64,000 bases of DNA from Cercophora sp. LCS_1 (GCA_036250225.1 JAPZLL010000016.1:682001-746000); one strand, 5' to 3'; numbered from the stretch's first letter, positions 10,598 through 22,874 are shown. Numbers and translations are program-made. Notes: generated by a model from the sequence alone, not told the origin.

Positions 10598-12384
10598 GTT
10601 GCGGAGCGCTTTACAGTCGATGGGAGCTAGATGAATCCTTCGTATAGATGGGCCTCGAGACGCGCAGAACGGGAGAAGTGGTAGCAAAAGGAAAGACAGC
10701 GTTGCTACCCTTCATGCGATCGAGAGAGCGACGAAACGAACGAACGGATGAGGGGAGGAAAAAAGGAGTGGAAAAAGAAAGACGCACAAAAACGATTGAC
10801 GGGGTCCGGGCGGGGCTATCTACAAGAGAGAGACTTGAGACAGCTCCAGCGAATGGCTTTGCGACCCTTGGGTTGTGTGTAGAGGGGGGAGGGAGAAAAA
10901 AGAAGAAGAGATCTCGAATTAGGGGGGGGTAGCCGATGTATTTATGTGACTGATGCGGGGTGTGCGTGGTCGGCCAGGGTGTGCCTGTGAATCAGCGCGG
11001 GATCGACAGCAAACAGGCAGGGCTGGGGCTGCAGCAGGGGTGGTCTTGGACATCATTGGCAAGGATATTGCTTCTGGCATCCAGTCACAGCATCCCATCT
11101 TTTGCCTGGCGGCTTCGCGGCTCCCGTCCAAGCTCGACCGTCTTGCGCGGCATCCTGCGCAATTGAGCGGGAAGCAGCTTTCGGCATGCGCAAGCAAACA
11201 GAATACCTTGCCATTGTGAATCGGTACAAGGCCATCCATCCGTTCCGTTGTGCAGGCGATGAGTGCAGCTTGAGTGCAGCTTGGGTGCATGGCCGCCTGT
11301 TGGCCGTTGCCTCCAACCTGAGCTCCCGTCCAGCTCCAGCCTCAAGGCGCCCAGTCTCGTGCCCGCTCTGGACGAATTGGCTTTTGCGAATATCCTGCCA
11401 ATTGCAGCTTGCAGACGTTTTCGCCTCCAGTGGAACCAGCTGGCAGCTGCTGGACCATTGATCGCAACATCGGAGGCAGACGTTGCTGCACAGCCTCCTG
11501 GCGTTTGCTCTTGCTCCCTTTCACCGTTCACCGTTTTGCGCCCGGCTTCTGTTGGTTTGTCACCGCCAATACCGTCTCGCCGTCCCTGTTCCGTGCAGCT
11601 GGTGGAGGCCGCTAGAGCTCTGCTTGACTGGAGCACACACTGCAGCAGGTCGCCCAGTCACCCCAGCGTAGTTTCCGAATGTGACAGATCATTTGAAAAG
11701 CCTCCGGTCGCGGGTTTGATGCTGATTTGAGGGATCGTAATCCCGCACTGCGCTTCAATAAGAGATATCCGTCCATGGGGTGTTCGTAGTGTTGAAGGTC
11801 GCTTCGTGGTGGCCAAGCGCAAGGCCAAGAATCCGGTGCAACGGTTGATGTGGGGGGGTGGACAGGGGCGGACGAAGCCGCTGTTCACCAAGCAGGGGTT
11901 TAGCGACCTAGGCCCCCACCAAGCAACCACCACCAGCAAGGTTACGCGCACGGCTCTCTGTGAACGAGTGTGAACCCCACGTGCGACGCCTTGCCCATGT
12001 CAAGGAGATTAGAGCTGACGACGAGATCTGACGACAGGATAAGGCTTGGTGGTCAAGGTCCCTGGTGCCAATTTTCTATGGATCATCTATCAGCTCTGCT
12101 CCGAGCAAACAAGCATGTCCAACACTCCGGGAACGTCAGTCATGACACTGAACTCCGTCCGTTATCAATATTTGCAATGTTCTGGCCTCGTGTCCCGCCC
12201 TGAATCACTACCATCCGCGATACTCAAATTAAACAATCCTAGGATCCCCGCGTCGTTGGAAACGACAAGGCGCTTCAATTCGTTTCAACCTTGCCATCGC
12301 TTGGGGTGACGCGCAATCCGGGGAGACTGAGCGCTCGTCATTCGTCACTCCCTTCGAATCCAACTGACTTTGCCGACTGGCAAC
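10598..12384. other. Intergenic, 1.8 kb, no gene recognised
   Basis: Upstream region of the BTB gene and downstream region of the membrane-protein gene. There is a G-run near 10920-10928. Overlapping frames on both strands lack domains and splice support. Confidence 0.45.
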
Positions 12385-13693
12385 TCAGGCTTGTCCGGAC
12401 GTGCCTGAGATCCCATCACGCACATTCTGCGCAACATCTTGAACGAATTGTACAGGGTTGAAGCGCTGCTGCGGTGGGGGAGCCTCATCCTTCTTTGTGA
12501 GAGTCTCCCGCATGCCGATGAGGCCGTACATGAACGAAAACACTGGCACAAACGTCAGCAAAGCTCCTGACAGCTTCTCGTGAGATGACTCACCAGTGGG
12601 TCCCATGGTCACAAATCCAAAAGAGTAAGCGCAGATTGCCTCCGTGTACTCCATCACTTCAGGATCAAGCCAAAAGAATGGGTACACCCCCGTGAGATTG
12701 TGTCCGAACGAGGCCCAGCCGAGGTAACAGCACAGGAAGAACATGATGCTGAAGATGTGGCTCGGCACAGGCTACCCTCCGGTCAGCAAATCGCACCCGC
12801 ATTGGAGTTTTCTGACTTACAACTTGGCGCTTGATGCTGTTCAGGCACATAATTTCGATGATTCCGATGAGGCCTGTGGTACCCCAGAGATTGATGAGGC
12901 AGAAAGGTTGGAACCATCCATCGCCAAAGAACCCTTCAGCTGCTCATGTTGTCAGTCCAGAGCGGAGGCATAGAGCCAGCGCACCCACCTGCAGAGATCG
13001 ACTCCTCTCCTTCGCCACCTTTGGGGAAATGGCCATGGCCCTTGGGAACCAAGACGGACCAGTAGATGAGGACGTTCATGAACACCACCACGTGGACAAT
13101 GGTGTAATACAGACTGAAGTAGAAGCGCTTGCGCGAGTACGGCGTTTGCTTGGGGGGCTTCATCACACTCAGGACTGTGGATTCCCATTGACCACTATTA
13201 TTCTCGTCGAGATCGGGATAATAGAGATGGGTGAACGCCCAAGACTGCAAACACCCTGGTTAGGCAAAAGGCTTGTGTGTGAAGATGAAGGTGAGCGACG
13301 TACGAAGCATTGCCAGTGGTAGGTCCACAGGAGGAAGTATGCCAAAGACGAGAACTGAAAGAGAATCTGCCAGGATGAGAAGTCGCCCTCCTCACCCTCT
13401 TCGCCGTCGAGGACATGAATCTCGTGTTTGTTCTTGTAGTGGAGAAGCATGATTCCAAGGCCCGTGAGGTAAAAGACGATCGCAGCCCTGATGTAGACCA
13501 GGCAGCCTTGGCTGATGAAGGGCCATGGCGAATGACAAACGCGGAGGAAGATAGGCTACACAACGTCAGACACACTTATAGGTCGGCCAGAGCTGCCGAA
13601 GTGCCAACATACATGATCTTGGATCATTCCATTGGGGCCCGGGAGACCTTCGTCGCGGTCACGGGCGAGAAGGGGTGTGGTAGCGTCAGCCAT
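12385..13693 (-). CDS. Multi-pass membrane protein, FAR-17a/AIG1-like
   Basis: Six exons rebuild a continuous 347-residue protein: 13613-13693, 13304-13555, 12989-13244, 12821-12939, 12594-12771 and 12385-12542. The introns are 49-59 nt and canonical. About six hydrophobic segments are visible, including LVYIRAAIVFYLTGLGIMLL, YTIVHVVVFMNVLIYWSVLV, INLWGTTGLIGIIEIM and HIFSIMFFLCCYLGWASF. The arrangement 'YW-V--P ... F--INL-G ...E--LNS-...P--H' followed by 'Y..WASFGHNLTGVYPFFWLDP' resembles fungal FAR-17a/AIG1 proteins, whose animal members are Thr/His-dependent hydrolases of fatty-acid esters. Invariant residues were not aligned, so family and activity stay tentative. The gene is divergent from SEC11. 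Confidence 0.62.
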
Positions 13694-14597
13694 GGTGGAG
13701 GACGCAAAACGGGATTGGTTCAAAGCAGATGAGAAATGAGATGGTGGCAACGATACTGCTGACAGGCTGTTCTGTGTTCCAAGAAAGCCAAGGCGGCTCT
13801 CGATCAAGGTCAGACCGAGGAGCGATGGTGACAAGAAGCGGACGGTGGTGCGAGGAATGGAAGAGAGACGAAAGGGTAGAGAGGGAGGTATTTGGGGATG
13901 CAACGCAAGCTCTCAGGGAAATACTTGCCCAACTCATGATGACCACCTTCCAACAGGAAGCAGGTCCGACCTACCACCCTGGGTTTGCCTGGCTGGGTTT
14001 GGAGTGGCACCAACTCGGGACAGTGCTTCCCCCTCTGTTGCATGCCGTACTCGAAGAAGGAACAGGAGGCCCAAACTGCGGAGGCTGCGGCAAGCGAGTC
14101 ACCACAAGAGCTCTTTCCTAAGAATCGGAAAAGTGTAGCTTCCCAATGGGGGGGCGGAAAGCTTGACAGCGACTGAGGTGTCCACGAGTTGCATGTTCCT
14201 CCGATGCGCTTTCCTTAGGCCGGCGCAAGTGACAGAGGCGCCTATCCGGCCCCTGATATACCTGATTCTCAAGGCTGTACATGCCATTTTTACCAGCCAT
14301 CCTGATGGAGGATATTTGACTAACAGGACAGCACCCTTCTGCTTGAGGTGAGGCTCAATTCGGGTGTGGTGGTCGGTGGGGCACGTAAAACGGCCAGACC
14401 CCTGGGCGGCACCCTTGCAGCCCCACATTTATCCGCGCGCTCCAATCACCGGCTGCCAATTCGCCCCCTGTCGTGAATACCGTGTCCCTCGCGACAGGAT
14501 CGAGACCTCGAACATAGATCAACTCGACCAACAACAGCCTCCTCACAAAGAAGCGATCGATACCCGCCGACCATAATACTGATCTGTCTGCCAAACT
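13694..14597. promoter_or_regulatory. Divergent promoter region AIG1-like gene / SEC11
   Basis: A 0.9-kb stretch between two head-to-head genes that must hold both promoters. No coding signal and no recognisable element was identified. Confidence 0.4.
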
Positions 14598-15291
14598 ATG
14601 TTGTCTAGCCTCCAAAACCCGCGGCAAGCAGCCGCGCAGCTGATGAACTTCGGGCTGATTCTTACAACGGCCTTCATGGTGCGTTCCCAACCATGCATCC
14701 GACTTGTGTCGCTTTGGGATGTCCCTCAGCTAACATCACCCACAGATGTGGAAAGGCCTCTCCGTCATCACCGACTCCCCATCTCCCATCGTCGTCGTTC
14801 TCTCGGGCAGTATGGAGCCAGCGTTCCAGCGCGGCGATCTCCTCCTCCTCTGGAACCGCAACATCCTTTCCGAAACGAGCGTTGGCGAGGTCGTGGTATA
14901 CAATGTGAAGGATAAAGACATTCCGATTGTCCATCGAGTGGTCCGAAAGTTCGGCGTTGGGTAAAGCTCTTCGTGGCAAGCCGCTGTATGTCGAGCATGC
15001 GCTGACAGTTTACCAGGCCGGCCGCGAAGCTCCTCACAAAGGGAGACAACAACCTTTCAGACGATACAGAGCTCTACGCGAGAGGGCAGGACTACTTGGT
15101 TAGGAAAGATATCATCGGGTAAGGGGTCTAAGCCTCGAGACACAACGACTTGAGCTAACGGAAACCCTAGGAGCGTTGTCGGTTACATTCCATTCGTAGG
15201 ATACGTGACAATCATGCTCTCTGAGCACCCATGGCTCAAGACGGTCATGTTGGGGATAATGGGTCTGGTGGTGGTATTACAGCGCGAATAG
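14598..15291 (+). CDS. SEC11: Signal peptidase complex catalytic subunit SEC11
   Basis: Four exons (14598-14678, 14746-14960, 15017-15118, 15171-15291) encode 172 residues, the usual length. SEC11 is the ER type I signal peptidase that removes signal sequences from secretory proteins. The N-terminal membrane anchor is near residues 17-35. The catalytic serine is S49 in SGSMEPAFQRGD, the catalytic histidine H90 in PIVHRVV, and the conserved aspartates are D109 (TKGDNN) and D115, in the same spacing as S44/H83/D103/D109 of the yeast enzyme. The C-terminus VGYIPFVGYVTIMLSEHPW is highly typical. All introns have good donors and CTAAC/CTGAC branch sites. Confidence 0.97.
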
Positions 15292-15876
15292 ATTTCTGGC
15301 ATATACGAGTAATCGATTTCGAACTTGTTTTTCGCGTCCCAGACATTTTAGCCCCCCGAACAACGAATCAGGAAGCAGCATGTCCAGCAGTTCAGCGACA
15401 GCTTTGTGTTTTCTTTTTTTTATGAACCCGCTGCGCATTTCTCTTTTCTCCAAAAGGTAAAACCTCCAGAGGTCACAAAACACATTGACGGGAACCGCCC
15501 CTCAAACCCGAATCCTACGACTCTCGGTCCCTCGATACTAATCGCGAATAAGGAGGCAGCCGCTTTCCATCTTCTATGGGACGGAGAACACCCTCACGGA
15601 CTGCATAGATGGCGGAAACGGTAGTGTCGATCACCTTGCCTCCTGATGGCTCGTTCTGCCGGGATGCTATGATTTGCAACGCCGCCAAGCCGGTTTCCGA
15701 CCAAGTGCATACAACCGCCGCACGCATTTAAGATAAGAACCCCCTATTGTTCGCCGGCGGAGCGGTTCTCGGGGCTTCCTTATTCGTCTTTGGCAATTCG
15801 CACGGTCGCAGTCTTCGCAGCGCGAAGCGTACTCAAACATTGGTTTGCAACCTCACCCACTGACCAAACTCATGAC
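15292..15876. other. Intergenic, SEC11 3' end to next gene
   Basis: About 585 bases. T-rich near 15410-15425, otherwise featureless. It holds the SEC11 3' UTR and the promoter of the downstream membrane-protein gene. Confidence 0.45.
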
Positions 15877-16645
15877 ATGGATCGGAACAGGCCTGCAGAC
15901 ACGGCGGAAGGGGAGGCCCAACCGAAGCCAGCTCAGGCAGGCGAGGTGCCCCCAACGTATGCAGCGGCATTGGAGGACCACGAGAACCGCATTCTCCCTA
16001 CTGCGCCGCCGACGTATGCTGCGACTACAGACTGGTCGCTTTCGATCCCGCACTATCAAAAGTACCTCACCATCAAGATCATTCTAGGAACGGTAGCCGT
16101 CGCCATCTCGGCTGCAATCATTGGCCTTGCCAAGGCATTTGCAGATCAATCTTGGCCGCACCGCAACGAACTCGCAATGATGCACACAGACTCGACAACG
16201 TATGGGGCTGTGGGTGAACCCATCGTCGTTTATTATCTTGTCGCTAACAGTTTAGGCCCAACTGGCGATGATCTGGACTTTCTTCGAGTTTTTCGTCTTG
16301 TTCGCCTACAAGTACAAGAAAAACCACCGTCGAGGCATTAATCCCGGTGGCCATGTTCTCTTTCATATCGTAATCTGCGCCCTGGCCATTACCTCCACAG
16401 TGGAGAGCGTTGCATTCATCAACACAAAGTCGGAGACATACTATCGGGACGATACTCCAATCGGCGTTCGAGAGAGGCTTCTCAATCTTCAAAAGGCCCT
16501 CATGGGACTCGTTCTCGTTTTGCTCGGCATCAGCTTCACCCTCCTTTCGCGCGCATGCATCGAAACATGGCAGATTAACAGAGGGGCAAAGCCTCCGCAG
16601 CCGATTCACATGGCCGCGATGCCCCAGGAACGATCACCATCTTAG
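15877..16645 (+). CDS. Four-helix membrane protein with PPxY motifs
   Basis: Two exons (15877-16209 and 16256-16645) around a 46-nt phase-0 intron (GTGGGT donor, GCTAAC branch, TTTAG acceptor) give 240 residues. The N-terminal 55 residues are hydrophilic and carry two PPTYAA motifs (EVPPTYAAAL and TAPPTYAATT), the PPxY form bound by WW domains of Rsp5/Nedd4-type ubiquitin ligases. Four hydrophobic stretches follow (KIILGTVAVAISAAIIGLA; MIWTFFEFFVLFAY; HVLFHIVICALAIT; LMGLVLVLLGISFTLL). Both ends are probably cytoplasmic. I do not recognise the family. A role as a plasma-membrane or endosomal protein, or as an adaptor regulated by ubiquitination, is inference from the motifs. Confidence 0.7.
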
Positions 16646-17651
16646 TCCTTCGGTGCTGATCTCTCCACCACGAAGCCAAATTGCGTCCTGGACAAAGCAA
16701 CGATCAAGAATAGCGCCTCAAGGGTGTCTAGGTTTCCATCGTATTTTGGTCGGGAACCCTAGGTCTCTCGGCAGGCATCGGGATCTGACAGCTGATTCCT
16801 GAACCCATACGCCCTGCCCATCCGCAAACAGAACCAAAGGGCCTCTCGAGGGTAATACACGCTTGCCATGAACTGGACCCCCGTCAAGGGCGAGGAAAGT
16901 TCACGTCACTTGCAACTCAAGGACTTCCTGGCCGTCGACAACAGCGCGCAGCCGATCAACGGACTTGGTCTCTCGATGCAATGCTTGACAACGATCTACC
17001 CATCGCCAACCTCCCCATTTTCACCATGACACTTGCTTCCGCATATCGGAAAAGCGATTTCCAGTCACTGTCGGCAATCAGCAAATTGCCCCGTGGTGGC
17101 TCCAGAAGTGGCACTTGAATCATCAGTGGTAGTCCATTCACATGCCCACAATTGGTCGCGGGAAATGACCGAGGAGCGACCGGGGTTCTTCCTCCTGTCG
17201 AGCTTGCTTCCCCAGATTTCACCATGGAATCACTGCAACCCCCAAGCCCAACCAAGCAATACGCCATTGATCCCCCGCAATTTGGGGCCCTTGCCCCTGA
17301 CAAGCCTTCACTCCATCTCAGATCGCTCCCGCCACCAATGACAAGATCAAGGTGCCACTGCCCGACGCTTGCCAATTTAGTCATAGCTGCTGCCAACATC
17401 AACGCCTTCACAAGAATAACGCCCCTGCCTCCGGTCCGCAACCCTGTCCTTCAATCATGAGGCGGGGTAGGAAGGATTTAGCTACGTCCATGTCCATGGA
17501 TACCACATCAAATACCTCGGCGGTCTTGGGACTGTAACGCTCGTGAACGATATCAACATACGCCTATAAGTGGTTCACTTGCTCCCAGCAAGGTGTCTTG
17601 TCTTTCTCGGCCCACCAAGTTCGATCAGTTCAACTTCTCCCGGCAGTCAAC
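16646..17651. other. Intergenic, 1 kb, no gene recognised
   Basis: Promoter region for the HsbA-like gene. Short frames on both strands lack domains. Pyrimidine-rich just upstream of 17652. Confidence 0.45.
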
Positions 17652-18164
17652 ATGAGATTCACCGCCGTTCTTGCTCCTCTTGCCCTCGTGGCCACCACAG
17701 TCTTTGGTCAGGCCATCGTCGAGTCCCTCAACACCGTGAACGACAAGACCCTCCAGCTCGGGAAAGCTGTGACCAACTGGAACGGAAAACTCTTCTCGGC
17801 ACTTCCCATAGTAAAGGTCAGCGCCGATGTCTTAGCGTCCATTCAGAAGGGAACCAAGGCCACCAAGAAGAGCGAGCCACTCGATTTTCTCGGGGCTCTT
17901 GGGGTCGCCGAGGCCACAACCAAGCTGGCCGTGTCTGTCAACTCGTCTCTCACGACACTCATCGACGCCAAGCCCAAGTTCGACAAGCTTTTATTGAGCC
18001 CCGTTATCCTGACCACCCTCGGAGTGCAGAAGAAGGCGACGACGGAGATGAGCGCGGCAATCATCGAGAAGGTACCGGCCGAGTTGCGCGAGATTGCGGG
18101 AGAGCTGGTCAAGCCCATCGACGCTTCGTTTGAGTTGGCGATTGATGCTTACCACCCTTTCTAG
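17652..18164 (+). CDS. HsbA-like secreted cell-wall protein
   Basis: An intronless 170-residue protein starting at the ATG at 17652. Residues 1-19 (MRFTAVLAPLALVATTVFG) form a signal peptide with a likely cut before Q20. The mature part is an all-helical, Ala/Leu/Lys-rich domain with the spacing of the HsbA / cell-wall galactomannoprotein family (TVNDKTLQLGKAVTNWNGKL ... LTTLGVQKKATTEMSAAIIE ... LVKPIDASFELAIDAYHPF). The Aspergillus HsbA prototype binds hydrophobic surfaces and recruits polyester hydrolases. Other members are cell-wall mannoproteins or antigens. There are no cysteines. It is likely secreted or wall-attached; the precise role is unknown. Confidence 0.85.
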   Translation: MRFTAVLAPLALVATTVFGQAIVESLNTVNDKTLQLGKAVTNWNGKLFSALPIVKVSADVLASIQKGTKATKKSEPLDFLGALGVAEATTKLAVSVNSSLTTLIDAKPKFDKLLLSPVILTTLGVQKKATTEMSAAIIEKVPAELREIAGELVKPIDASFELAIDAYHPF

Positions 18165-18812
18165 GGTGTACAGTGAGGTTGAAATTGGAAGGGCTTGGAC
18201 GATATGGGAACCTGTTGTCTAGTCATCAAACATAGATTTAATCAAACAGGTTAGGGTGCATGGAAGCAGGTCGGTATTGAGGCATTACTGATCGCCCATG
18301 TGCAACAAGCCCATAATAACTCTTCACCCTCTTATCCCATCTCGGATCATCCGATCATCCCACAAGCCCAAGAAAAAAATCAAACACTCTTCACCTCGAC
18401 AAAACGTAGATGCTCAAGATATCGACCCGCCTCGTAGATTCAAACACTTCCAATTCCAAGATTCCTTCCGATCCACCCCCATCCTTAGCGTCTAGCATGT
18501 GAAGACCGTTGTTTGTCATGCGGTCATAACAAACAAACGGACGAGAAAACGCCGCACCATCCGGACTCACATAATCCCTCGAATTTCCCACCCCCTTTCC
18601 CCTTTTCCATTCGCTTGTTCTGACCTCCCTTCGCTCCTTTCCCTGTTTCCGACCTGTCATCCAACCTTCTCCAAGACCTGTCCCATCTCTCAACCCATCG
18701 CCATCCCCATTCCGCCAGCCCAACTCCCATCATCTCAACCCATCTCATCTACGCCACTTACCGCCCACCCCCCGTCTCTCGATTCACGAACAAACTCAGC
18801 AAGAGGAGTACA
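18165..18812. other. Intergenic, HsbA-like 3' end to small gene
   Basis: About 650 bases. The second half is strongly C/T-rich, as in a fungal 5' leader for the small gene at 18813. No coding signal. Confidence 0.4.
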
Positions 18813-19073
18813 ATGGCAAACCCCTACGAGCGCAAGCCCCTCACCTCGTTCCTCGAGCTCCAGGGGCACTCACACACCGGCGCCCAAACCAAGCCGGACA
18901 AGACCGCCGGAAAGACACAGGCTGCTCCGGTCCATAGTGGGCAGGGACAGTTCACTGCTGATCCCTTGAGATTATCGGTTGCGTCGCCTGATGGGAAGAC
19001 GGCTGCAGCGGTGGGATATATGGAGGCTGGTGCTTTATCCAACGGGGAGAAGGGTGGTGCTGGGAAGGTATAG
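18813..19073 (+). CDS. Hypothetical small hydrophilic protein
   Basis: An 86-residue frame with an ATG in a favourable context (tacaATGGC) after a long pyrimidine-rich leader. It is rich in Gly, Ala, Lys, Thr and His and has no signal peptide, membrane segment or cysteine. A possible GTATAG donor lies at the end of the frame, so another exon could follow. I do not recognise it. Support is only the leader, the start context and regular codon use, so it may be spurious. Confidence 0.4.
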   Translation: MANPYERKPLTSFLELQGHSHTGAQTKPDKTAGKTQAAPVHSGQGQFTADPLRLSVASPDGKTAAAVGYMEAGALSNGEKGGAGKV

Positions 19074-19624
19074 GCGTGACGCTTGCTGCAAGGGAAGAGT
19101 TGGGGTTAAGGGGCTATGGGGTGGAGGGCGGTTGGAAAGTCGGCGGTTAAGTCTCGAATATTGAGTAGTATGGGGAGTTGGTGTTGCGAGCTAAGCGGAT
19201 TCGTGACGGCGACAAGCTTTTGGAAGAGAGGAACAAGACCATCAGTGGCGCAGGTGTGAGAATTGTATGTGGTATTACACAATCTTGATCATTATAAACA
19301 TTATATCTGGCTAATTGCCCTGTCATGAAAGTCGTGAGTGAGTTGGAAGCCGGTCTGATATCCGGAAATCAGCAACTCTGTCTGACCCCATCTTGGAGGT
19401 GTCCGTTTTTGCTTTTCCGTGCCAAAACGCCTTCGGCGATGACCGGCAACCTGGCCGCCACCAAATCCAAATCCAAAAATCAAGCGTCCAGTTCCCAAAT
19501 ATGGGACTCCCTGATGGGTTCCCAGGTTGTCCTCCACTTGAGTAGGCGCCATACGCAATGGCAACAAACAACCCCCTGATCCAAAAGAAAAAAAAAGGGG
19601 GGAAGGTGGGGAGAGAAGCCGGCA
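19074..19624. other. Convergent intergenic region
   Basis: This holds the 3' ends of the small gene and the bHLH gene. An 84-codon frame at 19325 has an ATG but no domain or splice support and is not called. Confidence 0.4.
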
Positions 19625-20534
19625 TTACCGTCTCGAAACACCACTGACAACACCATTCATCACTTCCATGTTCTGCAGCAGATCCCTTCTCTCCTTCAGT
19701 AATCGTCTCCTCTCCACTTCGAGCTCCTTGATTCTCCGTGTTGCCACGTCCAAGACCTCGGCTTTGCTCATTCTCTTGCTATCCTCGCTGTCGCCCTGAC
19801 CCCCGCGCTGGTCAGCCGGCAGCACTGCCAGTAACCGCTCAAACTGAGCGTTGAGCCGGTTCCGGTACTGCTTCTCGACGAGGTTGTGGTTTCGCCGAGC
19901 CCGCAGCTCCTCCGGTGTAACGTTATCCTCGCCGGCGTCGCCTTCCGAGGGGGAGCTCGCCGAGCGGGAGGACTTGTCGGATTTGCGAGGTTTCCGGGAG
20001 GCCGTCCGGAGCTTGGCTTGGGCCTTGGATCTGGACGACTTGGATGAGCGTGTCGCAGAGGCACGTGCGGCTTGGGTGGACGAAGGAGTAGAGTCGGGCC
20101 CGAGGGAGGGGCTCGAGGGTTGGGACCAAGACCACTGGCCGGTCATGTGGTCTAGGCCGGGGAGCGGGTCGACGGGAGAGAAGGGGTCGGTCTCGGAGTC
20201 GGTCTCGGCGCCTAGGCCGGGAGACATGTAGCTGCCGGCCGAGAAGTAGGGTACTGCTCCGAGAGGGGAAAATGTGTCAAGGACAGGCCAGTCGGGCGAG
20301 GTGAGGGCGGATGTTGGGTAGGCAGTGCTTGCACTCTGGCCAAAGTAGTCGATTGCGGCTTCAGCAGCACCGCCATCAGGGGAGTAGGCAAAGCCCGTGT
20401 AGAAAGCCGGATCGAGGTTTTCATATCCGGGGTTCAAGGGCGAGAGGTCGTTCTAAAAACAGGAAGGACGGTCAGTCGAGGGTTTGGCGATGGCCTGGTA
20501 GAACGGGGTTTACCTTGTTCCCGTTTGGAGCCAT
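19625..20534 (-). CDS. bHLH transcription factor
   Basis: Two exons: a seven-codon first exon at 20514-20534 (MAPNGNK) and 19625-20452, separated by a 61-nt intron (GTAAAC donor, TTTTTAG acceptor), giving 282 residues. The C-terminal 92 residues hold the bHLH domain: basic region RARRNHNLVEKQYRNRLN (about 191-208, with the His-Glu-Arg pattern of E-box binders), helix 1 AQFERLLAVLP, a loop with GGQGDSEDS, and helix 2 KAEVLDVATRRIKELEVERR that continues as a short leucine-zipper-like helix. The middle is serine/lysine-rich and the N-terminus Pro/Ser/Tyr-rich, probably an activation region. It should act as a nuclear, sequence-specific regulator; the targets are unknown. A 2.3-kb upstream region is typical of such regulators. 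Confidence 0.88.
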
Positions 20535-22874
20535 CTTTGCGGGGAAGGACGAACCGCAATCCCGGGAATTGTTCGCGTCTTGGCAGGTGTGACTGCACAA
20601 CAACGACAGAGTGTGTAGGGACTCGTTGGTAGGGTCGAAGTGATGTGCGAGGTAACTTCTGGAGACTAAAGCAATGGTTTCCTTTGTCGAGGCCTGGAAC
20701 ATCGGCCCCAAACCCGCGGGATGGTGTGATCTATATACCTTATTGAGAAGACCATTTTCTCGGCGCAGGCGTAGTAGCCACGGGACAAGGCAACGGGCGA
20801 GGCGATGACAGAGGGCGTTTGCGGAGAAGAGTTAGGGGTGGAGGGCAAGGGGCGTCGTCTGTTTGTCTTGGAGCCACATTGCGTGCCAATGGGAGGCCCG
20901 GCTGTCAGATCATGATGGAATCGCGAATATTCCTGCAGCCTGGGCTGCAGCGACTTCATCGGCTTGGCTCAAAGGGACAGGAAGGTGGCCCATGTCTGCC
21001 GTCACGTCGACACCATGTCCAATGACGATGCTGGGGAAAGCTCTGCCAGATGGCTTGGTCTAGACCCTTCCAGGTTTGTCCCCTCGGGCTTCTGGGAAGC
21101 CTTATCTTATCGCACAGATCGCCGAACATCAAATTCCTGCCCCATCTCAAGTCGCCCTTTCCCTACTGGTTCGTCTTGGTGCGACACAGCAGCTGCAAGA
21201 GCGAGCGTCCCCTCATGTCGATTGTGGAATCAAGAGCGCTTTGCAATTGCAAGGTCGATCCTGATGCATCCAGCACCCGATCCGCTCCTTCCGGCATCAT
21301 GCCAAGTCTGGGCTGCCACGAGGTGTGATGCAACCCGAGAATCGGCGACCCATCTGGTGATTTTACTTTACTGTGGCCCTTTCCGACAAATCGACTCGTC
21401 CCGCGGCCTCGGGGCTCGGGTTTTCTTGCCCAATCCCCCTAGAGCCGTCGATAGACGAGTATGTGGCATCTCCGAGGCGCAAGTACTGGCCGGCTGTCTC
21501 TCGCCTTCCCCGGCGTCAGGGTCTTATGCTTCCTTCAAGCCATGCCGGTATCCAGCCAAAAAAAAGACGATGGAATCGGCATCTCAGCCACACAATCATC
21601 GTGACGAGTGGTCGCTTGCGTCTAGAAAGTCATTTCAACGCCTGCCCACCGGCGAGAGCTCCGCCGAGGCGCCAGGCTTTCCGATTCGATTCCGCGCTTG
21701 ATCTCACCTTTTTTCCGTTCTCTCGAGACTAGATGCATGCTACGTTCACGAAACAATAAAGCCACATGTCTATCGAAGTTATTCGGGTCCGGCCTGGGAG
21801 CCGGGCCTTCGTCTCCTGCCCGCCTGGAGCAGCCCCTCATGCCGGCACCTTGCAGGTTGCTTGCTCCGCCGCGGCTCACCTTCGAGCGACAATCCCGAGT
21901 GAGAGCAAACGACAATGGCAGGGCCAAGTAAGTTGTCGAGGTCTCCGCGGACGTTTCCATTGTATCTCTAAGTGCTTACCGCCACACTGGTCTCCCCGTT
22001 CACGAGACACACAAGCTTCGATCCTTGGGTGTTTGAGCAAGGTTTTTGAGCAGGTTGCCGAGTCGGGTTTTTCGACCTCAGAGCCAGAGAGAGACACACA
22101 GACAAGTTTTTGTCATACACAAACTAAGACTTCGGTAAATAGGATCCAATTGACGGATTCGGGCTCCAAGGCAATATTAAGACCCTTTTCGCCGCCCACC
22201 TTGGCTGTCTACTTTTCCATCTTGGCTGCATTACCCTCTTCTTGTCCGGGTCGTCGATGCATTCGCAAAGCGACCCTCACCGACGGTTTGCCCGGCGGGG
22301 TGCGTGGAAGCATCTCACACCCATTGATGTATCAATGGAAGTCAACCGTCGCGATGTCCCCACGATTGGCGGGAATTGATGGCGGCCCGCACAACTGGCC
22401 AAGATCGACTCTTCTCCCGTTCGGGGCTGGCGCTGCCAGCGTGTTCAGCTCGGTTGGGTAACTTGGGTTGGAATGACCCCAGGAGCTGGCGCGGGGCTAG
22501 CGAGGACAAAAAGTATCCCACGACGCCTTCTTTCTCCCTTTTGATCTCTAATGTTCCCTCGTCACACTTTGCAGAGGGAACGCAAGTGTTCGGCGATCGA
22601 ATGCCAGCCATCATTCAACGGGATAGGAGGTTGTCAATGACTTCAACCACACCATCAGATCGATCGCAATTGAATCTCATTTTATCAAGCACACAGTATC
22701 CTTTTTACGCTGTCTAAGTCCGGCCGGATTCGAACACACAGAAATCCTTCTACACCAAATAGTAACAGAGGTTCGCACGAAAGGAGCGAGATACTCAATG
22801 TTCCTCTTCGCGGGGAACGTCGACGGGGTGCTGCGTGGATGAGTTGAGGTTTTGCTGGCCTGGTTGGGCTCGTA
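20535..22874. other. Intergenic, 2.3 kb, no gene recognised
   Basis: Upstream region of the bHLH gene and 3' flank of the acidic-protein gene. The longest frame (plus strand, 20964-21701) begins with a non-ATG codon, is Arg/Ser/Pro-rich and matches nothing I know. A palindromic GGATTCGAAC string near 22728 looks like a tRNA B box but no tRNA folds around it. Confidence 0.45.

Noticed and set aside
16643..16759. Short open stretch after the TAG of the four-helix membrane protein
   Set aside because: Only about 35 codons, too short to distinguish from chance.
20964..21701. 245-codon open frame on the plus strand
   Set aside because: It begins with a non-ATG codon, has Arg/Ser/Pro-rich composition, no domain and no splice support, and overlaps frames on the other strand.
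22715..22745. GGATTCGAAC resembles a tRNA B box on the minus strand
   Set aside because: The bases on either side do not form a T-stem (GTGTG opposite CCGGC), and no A box or acceptor stem lies at the right distance.
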